This document shows positions 6,108-12,616 of a DNA stretch of 12,616 nt, in pieces. A program made the position numbers and the translations under genes. Position 1 is the stretch's first letter, and the number at the start of each line of letters is the position of its first letter. Source of the stretch: DASQBT01 sp035635075. Lineage in GTDB: Bacteria > Pseudomonadota > Gammaproteobacteria > Burkholderiales > Thiobacillaceae. The stretch lies in contig DASQBT010000126.1 of the NCBI GenBank assembly GCA_035635075.1, positions 1-12,616 on the forward strand, in the 5' to 3' direction. The notes under the pieces are model-generated. The model had not been told where the DNA came from, ran no database searches, and worked only from the letters and a program-made list of their open reading frames with translations.

Positions 6108-6479
6108 TTAGAAGGGCGGTGTGGCATCGCTGGCGCCTACTTCATGCGACAAGGCCAGGATACGGTGCTTGAGCCTTTCCGAGTGTCTTGAATATTCACG
6201 CTGAAGCAGTTGCTCGGCTTCCGCGATCTTGCCTGCCTGGTAGAGCGTGACTACCTCGGCGGCCAGGCGATGGAATTCGGCGTGCATGGCGCGCACGGTT
6301 TCATAGGAGGCGGTGCTTGAAAATGTCTGGCCATCGCTATAAATCCATTTTCCCAGGGCGCACTTGTCGTCCATCCCAATTGCTTCGGGGACCAGTTTCT
6401 CGTCACTGCTTCCATCCAGCATGGCCAACAGGCGCTTTTTCCACAAGACGTGGGCACTGATGATTGCTAGCCAATCCAT
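6108..6479 (-). CDS. Stand-alone CZB (chemoreceptor zinc-binding) domain protein
   Basis: A 123-residue, mainly helical protein that is essentially one CZB domain. The zinc signature is visible: His10 in HVLWKKRL (HxxW), Cys40 in CALGKWIY (CxLGxW), and His66 and His70 in MHAEFHRLA, giving a 3-His/1-Cys site. CZB domains usually sit at the end of chemoreceptors (for example TlpD) or diguanylate cyclases (DgcZ), where they respond to zinc or hypochlorous acid; here no effector domain is attached, and no receptor or cyclase gene lies in the window. It is cytoplasmic, with no signal peptide. GGAGAAA (6483-6489, reverse strand) supports ATG 6479. It is 109 bp from phhB on the same strand. The family is secure; the role (sensor subunit or metal buffer) is unknown. 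Confidence 0.85.
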   Translation of the reverse strand: MDWLAIISAHVLWKKRLLAMLDGSSDEKLVPEAIGMDDKCALGKWIYSDGQTFSSTASYETVRAMHAEFHRLAAEVVTLYQAGKIAEAEQLLQREYSRHSERLKHRILALSHEVGASDATPPF

Positions 6480-6588
6480 GTTTTCTCCGCATGCGCAAGC
6501 TTTTCTAAGTGCTTAACGGAGAAGGATAACAATGTCTTGAGCCCCGCAACGCTTTTGATGCCAGATGACCAGGATTGCCGCCAGGAGT

Positions 6589-6930
6589 CTAGAACTCGAA
6601 CAAGGCATCTACCTTGGCGGCGCAGATGAAGTCGTTTTCGGAAAGCCCGCCAATTGCGTGCGTCCAGTATTCCACCCTGCAGGTGTTGTAACCCACGACC
6701 AGATAGGGGTGGTGGTCTTCCCGGTGCGACACCCACATCACCGCATTAACAAAGGCCTGGGTTTGGTAGTGATCCTTGAACTTGAACTCCTTGAAGATCT
6801 TCAGTCCATCCCTGGCCCAGCCAGCCAGTCCCTTGAGCAGGGGGGCAATCTGGGCATCGGTCAAAGGCGCGACCCCGCCCTCACAGGGGACACACTTTTT
6901 TCTCGCCAGCTCTTGCGCAATGTCCGACAT
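6589..6930 (-). CDS. phhB: Pterin-4a-carbinolamine dehydratase
   Basis: A 113-residue protein of the PCD/DCoH family that dehydrates 4a-hydroxytetrahydrobiopterin, recycling the pterin cofactor used by aromatic amino acid hydroxylases. The active-site motif EDHHPYL has His73, His74 and Pro75, and the second part YWTHAIGGLSENDF has His91 and the usual G-G-L-S-x-x-D. Length matches the family. Its Shine-Dalgarno sequence (AGGAGGA, complement of 6934-6940) reaches the stop codon of the upstream cytochrome c gene, 9 bp away, so the two are almost certainly coupled. No phenylalanine hydroxylase gene is in the window; many bacteria carry phhB without it, so the physiological substrate here is open. 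Confidence 0.95.
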   Translation of the reverse strand: MSDIAQELARKKCVPCEGGVAPLTDAQIAPLLKGLAGWARDGLKIFKEFKFKDHYQTQAFVNAVMWVSHREDHHPYLVVGYNTCRVEYWTHAIGGLSENDFICAAKVDALFEF

Positions 6931-6939
6931 AAGTCCTCC

Positions 6940-7245
6940 TCACTTGAACTTGTAGTACTTCTGATTGAGATAAGCAGCGACGTCAGCTTCCTCTTCAGGA
7001 AACCAGCCAGCCCCGGTATTGGCGTTGCAGGCTGCGATCCGGCCTGCCAACTGGTCGTAGCTCCTGACTTTGTGGTCAGGACGCAAATAGATTTCGCTGC
7101 CATCGCCTCCATACATGGAGACATGGCAGGAAACGCAGTTTTTTTCCACCAACGCTTGTCCCCGCTTGGCGTCGGGCGTGCCCGCCGCACAGGCAAGCGC
7201 GCTTGCGGCGCTCAGCGCCAGCACGATCATAAACCTTCCGTTCAT
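6940..7245 (-). CDS. Small periplasmic monohaem cytochrome c
   Basis: A 101-residue precursor with a Sec signal peptide (hydrophobic residues 5-19; cleavage probably after Ala20 or Ala21) and one haem-binding motif, CVSCH (Cys37, Cys40, His41). The C-terminal half has the conserved-looking AACNANTGAGWFPEEEADVAAYLNQKYY block, in which the DVAAYLN helix is typical of class I cytochromes c. The usual distal-ligand Met in the C-terminal half is missing: the only Met in the mature part is Met44, three residues after the haem His. His58 is a possible alternative ligand. A strong AGGAGGT (complement of 7251-7257) precedes the ATG. phhB follows 9 bp downstream and orn is divergent. Its electron partner is unknown; the cytochrome type is certain, the subfamily is not. 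Confidence 0.88.
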   Translation of the reverse strand: MNGRFMIVLALSAASALACAAGTPDAKRGQALVEKNCVSCHVSMYGGDGSEIYLRPDHKVRSYDQLAGRIAACNANTGAGWFPEEEADVAAYLNQKYYKFK

Positions 7246-7346
7246 GGGATACCTCCTGGGAATTGTTGTACTTCGATTATGTAGGGCAGCAAAAGTTTAT
7301 TCTACCGGCCTGTGCGAAAATTATCCCTTTGCCGAGAAAGCCTGTT
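7246..7346. promoter_or_regulatory. Divergent intergenic region between cytochrome c gene and orn
   Basis: The 101 bp between the divergent starts must hold, or lie next to, promoters for both directions. AT-rich -10-like elements are visible: TATTCT on the + strand (7298-7303) and CATAAT on the - strand (complement of 7276-7281). Neither has a good -35 partner at 16-18 bp, so no exact promoter is proposed. GAGAAAG (7334-7340) is the orn ribosome site. Confidence 0.3.
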
Positions 7347-7898
7347 ATGCCGCCAAGCACCTCCAACCTGATCTGGATCGACATGGAAATGACCGGCCTG
7401 TCGCCGGAAAGCGATCGCATTATCGAAGTCGCACTGGTCGTGACGGATGCCGAACTCAATACGGTTGCCGAGGCACCGGTATTGGTCGTGCACCAGGCTG
7501 ACAGCGTGCTGGATGGCATGGATGCATGGAACAAGGGAACCCATGGCAAATCGGGATTGATCGACAAGGTCAGGGCTTCGACGCTCGATGATGCAGGGGC
7601 GGAAAACCAGATGCTGGACTTCCTCAAGCCGCATGTGCCCGAGCGGACCTCACCGATGTGCGGGAACTCCATCTGTCAGGACCGGCGTTTTCTTGCCCGC
7701 TACATGCCCCGGCTGGAAGCCTATTTTCACTACCGCAATCTGGATGTGAGCACCCTCAAGGAGCTGGCCAGACGCTGGCGGCCGGGGCTGACGGAGGGGT
7801 TCAAGAAGGCCAGCAAGCATGAGGCGCTGGCGGATATTTATGAGTCCATCGAGGAGCTCAAGTATTACCGGGAGCATTTCATTCGACTCCAGGCATAA
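7347..7898 (+). CDS. orn: Oligoribonuclease
   Basis: A 183-residue DEDDh 3'-to-5' exoribonuclease that degrades 2-5 nt RNA fragments, above all dinucleotides such as pGpG from cyclic di-GMP turnover. The metal-binding and catalytic residues are visible: Asp12 and Glu14 in IDMEMTGL, Asp112 in CQDRRFL, His158 in SKHEALADI and Asp163. The segment CGNSICQDRRF is a family signature. Length is normal (about 180). The frame is open back to 7263, but ATG 7347 is chosen because it gives the family N-terminus (a few residues before NLIWIDMEMTGL) and has GAGAAAG 6 nt upstream. It is divergent from the cytochrome c/phhB unit and followed 75 bp later by the DUF255 gene. Essential in many proteobacteria. 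Confidence 0.97.
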   Translation: MPPSTSNLIWIDMEMTGLSPESDRIIEVALVVTDAELNTVAEAPVLVVHQADSVLDGMDAWNKGTHGKSGLIDKVRASTLDDAGAENQMLDFLKPHVPERTSPMCGNSICQDRRFLARYMPRLEAYFHYRNLDVSTLKELARRWRPGLTEGFKKASKHEALADIYESIEELKYYREHFIRLQA

Positions 7899-7973
7899 GT
7901 GCGGGCTCATTGCTGATCAGGCATAGAGACGATCTGCGTCAATGAAGCCAGGCCCTGAGGTAGGCTCCGCAGA

Positions 7974-9878
7974 ATGAAAGGCCGCAAGGCAGGCCTGGGG
8001 ACGGGGCCTGCTCACTTACTTGTTCTCGTCAGCCTGGTTCTGTTCAGCGGACTTGCTTGCGCGTCATCGGTCCTGCCGGGCAACAGACTAAAGGACAATC
8101 CTTCCCCCTACCTGGCATTGCACGGCGAGGATCCGGTGGCCTGGCAGACCTGGTCGGCTGAAACCCTGGCGCTGGCCAGACGCAGCGGCCGGCTGCTGTT
8201 CGTTTCTGTAGGCTACTTCGCCTGCCATTGGTGCCACGTCATGCACAGGGAAAGCTATCGCAATCCGCGCATTGCGGCGTATCTCAATGCACATTTCATT
8301 CCGGTCAAGATTGATCGGGAACTCAACAGCGGCCTGGATGAAGCCTTGCAGGGTTTCGCGGCCAATGTCATTCACCAGGGTGGCTGGCCACTCAATGTCT
8401 TTGTGACGCCGCAAGGCTATCCTTTGACCGCGGTGCTGTATCAGCCGCCAACTGACTTTCTCCACACCCTAACCCGCGTGCAGGAGCGTTGGTCAGAGGA
8501 GCCGGCAAACCTCGCATCTCTGGCCCGGACTGCTGTTTCCCCAGTTCGGCCCTTGAGCGGCGCAGGGTATGGCGCCGAGGAAAGAAGGGCGCTGCTCGAT
8601 GCCTTTCTGATCCAGGCGCGCACCGAGGCGGATTCCCTTGCCGGCGGGTTCGGTGAAGTGGCCAAGTTTCCCCACGTGCCCCAGTTGAGTCTGCTGCTGA
8701 ATCGCCAGTCGACCTCTCCCGACCCGGTGACCGGATCATGGCTGCGGCTGACCTTGAATGCCATGGCCAGCCGGGCGCTGAGGGACCATGTGTACGGAGG
8801 CTTCTTTCGCTACACCACCGATCCCGGGTGGACGGTGCCGCATTTTGAAAAGATGTTGTATGACAACGCGCAACTTGCGATGTTCTACCTGCGCGCCGCC
8901 GACATTCTGCACGACCTCAGGTATGAGAAGGTGGCACGGTCCACACTCGATTTCTTGCTGGAGTTTCTTCGCGATCCGGCGAGCGGCGCATTTTATTCAA
9001 GCACCTCGGCCGTGGATCGCCGGGGAAAGGAGGGCGTGGCTTATCTGTGGAGCAGGGAGGCGTTGCAGGCCCGCTTGTCCCCCCAGCAAATGAAGCTCGC
9101 CAGGCGCATTTGGCATCTCGATCAGCCTTCCCCGTTTGATTCCGGACAGTATCTGCCTGCCGAGTACGAGCCGCCGGGCGTTGACGATGAGGCGTTATTG
9201 GAAAGCGCCTACGGCAGCCTTAAGACCGCGCGCGCGAACCAGGACATTCCCCGGGATACAAAGATGCTGACCGGCCTCAACGGCTTGGCGCTATCGGCAT
9301 TCAGCCGTGCCGGGAAACTGGATATCCGCTATCGGAAAGCGGCTGCAGGCCTGTACCGGTTCATGCGCGGGCAATGGCGAGATGGGCGCCTGCAGAAGGG
9401 GCAGTCCGGCCGCCAAGCGCTGCGCGGCGCGGAACTGGAGGATTACGCCTACGGGGCTGCCGGGCTGTTGGATTTTGCCGAGGCATTCAAGGATGAAAGG
9501 GCGCGGAAACTGGCTTATTCATGGGTGAAGCGCGGCTGGCAGGATTTTTCCACTTCGGCAGGTTGGATGCGAGAGCGAGCTCCGTTATTGAAATCCATGC
9601 AGCCCAGGGCCGTGCTCGAAGACGGAGCACTGCCGTCCCCCGCCGCGGTGTTGATCGATGCAAGCCTGCGCCTCAAAGCCCCGGAGCTCGCCTGGCAGGC
9701 TGGCCGGGCGCTGGGATGGCGCAGTGCGGCAATGGAGCGAGACCCGTTTGCCTATCCCACCCAGATCACGCTGCTGAACGGTGGTTGTCCGGGGTGTGAG
9801 AATCCAACGGCTTCAGGGATCACGGACTCGGCTCATCCTGCTCCGCCTGAACAACGCGGGGCCGGCGCACGACCTTGA
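7974..9878 (+). CDS. Secreted DUF255/thioredoxin-fold protein (YyaL/SSP411 type)
   Basis: A 634-residue protein with a signal peptide (hydrophobic LLVLVSLVLFSGLACA, cleavage probably after Ala30). It has the DUF255 thioredoxin-like domain (about 37-190; NPSPYLALH, then Cys84-H-W-Cys87 in YFACHWCHVMHRES) and an (alpha/alpha)-barrel-like region resembling glycan epimerases: SLAGGFGEVAKFPHVP (about 222-237), DPGWTVPHFEKMLYDNAQLA, DTKMLTGLNGLALSAF, ELEDYAYGAAGLLDF and EDGALPSPAAV. The biochemical role of the family is not known; redox or sugar-related functions are suggested. Many homologues are cytoplasmic, so export stands out. A second pair, Cys605-PG-Cys608, lies near the end. GAGGT precedes ATG 7974 at a rather long distance (13 nt). 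The 3' end overlaps the convergent protease gene by 59 bp. Confidence 0.88.
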   Translation: MKGRKAGLGTGPAHLLVLVSLVLFSGLACASSVLPGNRLKDNPSPYLALHGEDPVAWQTWSAETLALARRSGRLLFVSVGYFACHWCHVMHRESYRNPRIAAYLNAHFIPVKIDRELNSGLDEALQGFAANVIHQGGWPLNVFVTPQGYPLTAVLYQPPTDFLHTLTRVQERWSEEPANLASLARTAVSPVRPLSGAGYGAEERRALLDAFLIQARTEADSLAGGFGEVAKFPHVPQLSLLLNRQSTSPDPVTGSWLRLTLNAMASRALRDHVYGGFFRYTTDPGWTVPHFEKMLYDNAQLAMFYLRAADILHDLRYEKVARSTLDFLLEFLRDPASGAFYSSTSAVDRRGKEGVAYLWSREALQARLSPQQMKLARRIWHLDQPSPFDSGQYLPAEYEPPGVDDEALLESAYGSLKTARANQDIPRDTKMLTGLNGLALSAFSRAGKLDIRYRKAAAGLYRFMRGQWRDGRLQKGQSGRQALRGAELEDYAYGAAGLLDFAEAFKDERARKLAYSWVKRGWQDFSTSAGWMRERAPLLKSMQPRAVLEDGALPSPAAVLIDASLRLKAPELAWQAGRALGWRSAAMERDPFAYPTQITLLNGGCPGCENPTASGITDSAHPAPPEQRGAGARP

Positions 9879-10986
9879 CATTTAGTTCAAGTCGCTTGGA
9901 TTCTCGTCCCAGAGTCAGGTGGGCCTGGGAACCGGGCTGCAGATTGGCGATCAGGTTGAGCAGCGAGGAGGAGTCGGAAACCGCCTTGCCGTCCACCGCC
10001 AGCAGGATATCGCCGGGCTTGATTCCTGCCGCGTCCGCCGGGCCGCCTTTCAACACTCCGGCAATGAGGGCGCCTTCGGTGCTCTTCAGATTGAAGGATT
10101 CCGCAATCTCTGGGGAAAGATCCTGCACCTCGATGCCGACCCACCCGCGGGTCACGCTGCCAGTCTTGATGATCTGCTCCATCACCTGCTTGGCCAGACT
10201 TGCCGGAATCGCGAAGCCGATGCCTTGCGAGCCGCCGGTGCGGGAGTAGATCGCGCTGTTGATGCCGATCAGATTGCCGGCCGCATCCACCAGTGCACCC
10301 CCCGAATTACCCGGGTTGATGGCGGCATCTGTCTGGATGAAGTTCTCAAACGTATTGATGCCCAGGTGGCTGCGTCCCAGAGCGGAAACGATACCCAAGG
10401 TCACAGTCTGGCCGACCCCGAATGGGTTGCCTATCGCCAGCACCCAATCGCCGACGCGCAGCAGTTCTGACTGGCCGAATACGATGGCCGGCAGCCTGGT
10501 TGCGTTGATCTTGAGGACTGCCAGGTCGGTCTCGGGGTCGGCGCCGACCACCTTCGCCGGGTAGGTCTTGCCGTTCGCCAGAGCAACTTCGATTTCGTCT
10601 GCCGCCTCAACCACATGGTTATTGGTCAGGATGTAGCCATTGGTACTCACGATGACGCCGGAGCCAAGATTGGAAACCTGGCGCGGACGGGGATCCAAAC
10701 GATCACCGAAGAAATGGCGAAAGATCGGGTCATTGGCAAAGGGGTTGCTGGATTCCCTGACCTTTTTCTGGGTGAAGACGTTGACCACCGAAGGCGTGAC
10801 GGCCTGGGCTGCATCGGCAAATGAACCGTATGCCTGCGCCGGCATTCGGCCCTTGACCTGCGCGATGGTGATGCCGCTCGATGGCTCCCGCCAGTTGAGC
10901 AACTCGGGCTTGAACAAGGCGATGACCATCAAGACTCCCAGCGCCGCGGTGGTGGCCTGGGCAAAGATCAACCAATACTTTTTCAT
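9820..10986 (-). CDS. degS: DegS/AlgW-type membrane-anchored trypsin-like serine protease
   Basis: A 388-residue HtrA-family protease. An N-terminal membrane anchor (about residues 5-25) precedes the protease domain with His124 (TNNHVV), Asp154 (TDLAVL) and Ser228 (INPGNSGGAL), and a single PDZ domain (about 280-372, with GWVGIEVQDL and GIKPGDILLAVDG). One PDZ domain plus a non-cleaved anchor is the DegS/AlgW layout, in contrast to two PDZ domains in DegP/DegQ. In gammaproteobacteria such proteins sense misfolded porins and cut the anti-sigma factor RseA/MucA; that role is inferred here. The gene diverges from petA, as algW-like genes often do. A perfect TATAAT (complement of 11022-11027) lies 35 bp upstream, but no clear Shine-Dalgarno sequence precedes the ATG. 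Its last 59 bp overlap the DUF255 gene tail to tail. Confidence 0.92.
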   Translation of the reverse strand: MKKYWLIFAQATTAALGVLMVIALFKPELLNWREPSSGITIAQVKGRMPAQAYGSFADAAQAVTPSVVNVFTQKKVRESSNPFANDPIFRHFFGDRLDPRPRQVSNLGSGVIVSTNGYILTNNHVVEAADEIEVALANGKTYPAKVVGADPETDLAVLKINATRLPAIVFGQSELLRVGDWVLAIGNPFGVGQTVTLGIVSALGRSHLGINTFENFIQTDAAINPGNSGGALVDAAGNLIGINSAIYSRTGGSQGIGFAIPASLAKQVMEQIIKTGSVTRGWVGIEVQDLSPEIAESFNLKSTEGALIAGVLKGGPADAAGIKPGDILLAVDGKAVSDSSSLLNLIANLQPGSQAHLTLGRESKRLELNVKVVRRPRVVQAEQDEPSP

Positions 10987-11137
10987 CGCCGCGCTGTCAT
11001 GGAATGTCAGGTGAGGCGAACATTATAGCGCGCGCTTATGCGGCTGAGCCCGGCTGGGCCTTTCATCGGGGACCTGAAAAAGGTTAGAATCGCAAGGTTT
11101 TTTATCGGCCAAGCCCCACACAAGGCAATTACTAATT
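10987..11137. promoter_or_regulatory. Divergent promoter region between degS-like gene and petA
   Basis: In this 151-bp intergenic region the - strand carries a perfect -10 TATAAT (complement of 11022-11027) about 35 bp before the protease start, with no recognisable -35 at 16-18 bp. The + strand has TAGAAT (11085-11090) with a weak TTCATC (11062-11067) 17 bp upstream, about 47 bp before petA. The petA ribosome site is a weak AAGG (11122-11125), 12 nt from the ATG. The -10 elements are direct observations; promoter activity is inferred. Confidence 0.45.
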
Positions 11138-11731
11138 ATGAGTCAGCAGGAAATTGATCAGAAGAGGCGCAGGATTCTGGTTGCGGCGACCTCCGGCGTT
11201 GGCATTGCCGCTGGTGCGGCCGTGGCCGTGCCGTTCGTGAAAAGCATGATGCCCAGCGCACGGGCGAAGGCCGCCGGCGCTCCGGTGGAAGTGGATATCA
11301 GCAAAATCGAGCCGGGCATGATGTTTACTGCAGAATGGCAGGGCAAGCCCGTTTGGGTTGTGCATCGCTCCAAGGAGATGCTCGATTTGCTTGGCAAGCA
11401 TGATGCCAAGCTGTCCGACCCCAGCTCAGAACAACCCCAGCAGCCCCCCTACTGCAAGAATCCAACCCGTTCCATCAAACCGGAATACCTAGTGACCGTG
11501 GGCATCTGCACGCACCTCGGCTGCTCGCCCACCTACCGGCCTGAAGTAGCGCCAGCCGATCTCGGGCCCGAATGGCCCGGCGGTTTTTTCTGCCCCTGCC
11601 ATGGCTCGCGCTTTGATCTGGCCGGGCGGGTCTTCCTCGGCTCGCCGGCGCCGATCAATCTGCTCATCCCCAAGTACCACTATGTGACGGATTCCCGCAT
11701 CCTGATCGGTGAAGACAGCCAAGGAGCTTAA
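11138..11731 (+). CDS. petA: Ubiquinol-cytochrome c reductase, Rieske iron-sulfur subunit
   Basis: A 197-residue Rieske protein of the cytochrome bc1 complex; it takes an electron from quinol at the Qo site and passes it to cytochrome c1. An N-terminal KRRRILVAATSG stretch followed by a hydrophobic helix (about 13-33) is a Tat-type signal anchor, as in other bacterial Rieske proteins. The 2Fe-2S motifs are CTHLGC (Cys124, His126, Cys129) and CPCHGS (Cys152, Cys154, His155). Cys129 and Cys154 form the expected disulfide. The segment EWPGGFFCPCHGSRFDLAGR and the closing GSPAPINL are standard. petB starts 3 bp after the stop, so the two are coupled; petC probably follows outside the window. Confidence 0.97.
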   Translation: MSQQEIDQKRRRILVAATSGVGIAAGAAVAVPFVKSMMPSARAKAAGAPVEVDISKIEPGMMFTAEWQGKPVWVVHRSKEMLDLLGKHDAKLSDPSSEQPQQPPYCKNPTRSIKPEYLVTVGICTHLGCSPTYRPEVAPADLGPEWPGGFFCPCHGSRFDLAGRVFLGSPAPINLLIPKYHYVTDSRILIGEDSQGA

Positions 11732-11734
11732 TTC

Positions 11735-12616
11735 ATGTCCCGCATGCAACAACTAATGAATTGGGTGGATGACCGTTTTCCGCTGACCGCCACGTGGAAG
11801 GCGCATCTGTCCGAATACTACGCACCGAAGAATTTCAACTTTTGGTACTTCTTCGGCTCCCTCGCCCTGCTGGTACTGGTCATCCAGATCGTCACCGGCA
11901 TCTTCCTGGTCATGCACTACAAGCCGGACGCCGGCATGGCATTCGCCTCGGTCGAGTACATCATGCGCGACGTGGACTGGGGCTGGCTGATCCGCTACAT
12001 TCATTCCACCGGCGCATCGGCATTCTTCATCGTCGTGTACCTGCACATGTTCCGCGGCCTCATGTACGGCTCCTATCGGCGGCCGCGCGAATTGATCTGG
12101 CTGTTCGGCGTGGTGATTTACCTGGCATTGATGGCCGAGGCCTTCATGGGCTACCTGCTCCCTTGGGGGCAGATGTCCTACTGGGGCGCCCAGGTAATCG
12201 TCAATCTGTTCTCCGCCGTCCCCTTCATCGGCAACGATTTGTCCCTCTGGATCCGTGGTGACTTCGTCGTGTCGGATGCCACCCTCAACCGTTTCTTCTC
12301 CTTTCACGTAATTGCGGTGCCGCTGGTCCTGCTGGGCCTGGTGGTGGCGCATCTGGTCGCCCTGCACGAAGTGGGCTCCAACAATCCGGATGGGGTGGAG
12401 ATCAAGAAGCACAAGGATCCTGTCACCCACATCCCGCTCGACGGCATTCCCTTCCATCCTTATTACACGGTCAAGGACATCGTCGGGGTCATCGTGTTTC
12501 TGATGGTGTTCAGCGCCGTGGTTTTCTTTGCGCCCGAGTTCGGTGGCTATTTCCTGGAATCCAACAACTTCATTCCTGCTGACCCGTTCAAGACGCCGCC
12601 GCATATCGCGCCGGTC
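11735..12616 (+). CDS. petB: Cytochrome b subunit of the bc1 complex (partial, 3' end outside window)
   Basis: The frame is open from ATG 11735 to the window edge (294 codons); about 110-130 residues are missing. The haem-ligand pairs are His90/His104 in helix B (IHSTGASAFF..YLHMF) and His191/His206 in helix D (FSFHVIAV..VVAHL), i.e. spacings of 14 and 15. Other signatures are GYLLPWGQMSYWGA (139-152) for the Qo/cd region and ALHEVGSNNPDGVE. The segment stops at PPHIAPV, just where the Qo-site P-x-W-Y motif begins, so the variant is probably PVWY. At least five hydrophobic helices are visible in the part present. It begins 3 bp after petA with AAGGAG (11721-11726) as ribosome site. No stop or frameshift inside. 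Confidence 0.97.
   Translation, partial: MSRMQQLMNWVDDRFPLTATWKAHLSEYYAPKNFNFWYFFGSLALLVLVIQIVTGIFLVMHYKPDAGMAFASVEYIMRDVDWGWLIRYIHSTGASAFFIVVYLHMFRGLMYGSYRRPRELIWLFGVVIYLALMAEAFMGYLLPWGQMSYWGAQVIVNLFSAVPFIGNDLSLWIRGDFVVSDATLNRFFSFHVIAVPLVLLGLVVAHLVALHEVGSNNPDGVEIKKHKDPVTHIPLDGIPFHPYYTVKDIVGVIVFLMVFSAVVFFAPEFGGYFLESNNFIPADPFKTPPHIAPV

Noticed and set aside
5783..6127. 114-codon - strand frame in the spacer upstream of rsgA
   Set aside because: Arg/Ala-rich product without domains, overlapping rsgA and CZB ends and crossing strong palindromes; better explained as non-coding repeat DNA.
6565..7284. 239-codon open frame on the + strand across phhB and the cytochrome c gene
   Set aside because: Both opposite-strand genes have clear active-site or haem motifs and strong ribosome sites; this frame has neither.
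11753..12604. 283-codon open frame on the - strand opposite petB
   Set aside because: Antisense shadow of cytochrome b; the His/Asp/Gln-rich product is typical of reverse-read membrane-protein codons.

Overview
The window looks like the chromosome of a betaproteobacterium, probably of the Nitrosomonadales/Gallionellales kind (Sulfuricella, Thiobacillus, Sideroxydans relatives). The reasons are the moderately high GC content, a betaproteobacterial proteasome homologue (BPH), a degS-like protease gene divergent from a petABC (cytochrome bc1) operon, and the orn/phhB/rsgA neighbourhood. The lineage is inferred from gene content only; no database comparison was possible. Both ends are cut inside genes: argF on the left, petB on the right.

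Layout. (1) 1-1928, + strand: the end of argF, a DUF2283 protein, argG and ppnP, closely spaced and probably one arginine-biosynthesis operon with passengers. (2) 1929-3697, + strand: a 142-bp spacer, then BPH, a YajQ-family nucleotide-binding protein and a YajL/DJ-1-family protein, packed with Shine-Dalgarno sequences overlapping the preceding stop codons. (3) 3912-4346, + strand: a two-CBS-domain protein with its own leader. (4) 7245-4381, - strand, read right to left: a small periplasmic cytochrome c, phhB, a free-standing CZB zinc-binding protein, about 300 bp of palindrome-rich non-coding DNA, rsgA and a secreted DsrE-like protein. (5) 7347-9878, + strand: oligoribonuclease (orn), then a secreted thioredoxin-fold/DUF255 protein. 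(6) 10986-9820, - strand: a membrane-anchored DegS/AlgW-type serine protease whose 3' end overlaps the DUF255 gene by 59 bp. (7) 11138 to the end, + strand: petA (Rieske protein) and petB (cytochrome b, partial), divergent from the protease across a 151-bp intergenic region.

How the genes work together. ArgF and ArgG are consecutive steps from ornithine to argininosuccinate. PetA and PetB are two core subunits of the quinol:cytochrome c oxidoreductase. Several others concern protein or RNA quality control (BPH, YajL, DegS-like, DUF255, Orn, RsgA), but they lie in different transcription units and are not shown to form a system. No tRNA, rRNA, CRISPR array, insertion sequence, prophage or clear novel multi-gene system was seen. 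The points most worth a second look are BPH without an AAA+ partner nearby, the palindromic spacer upstream of rsgA, the cytochrome c with no evident distal methionine, and the exported DUF255 protein.
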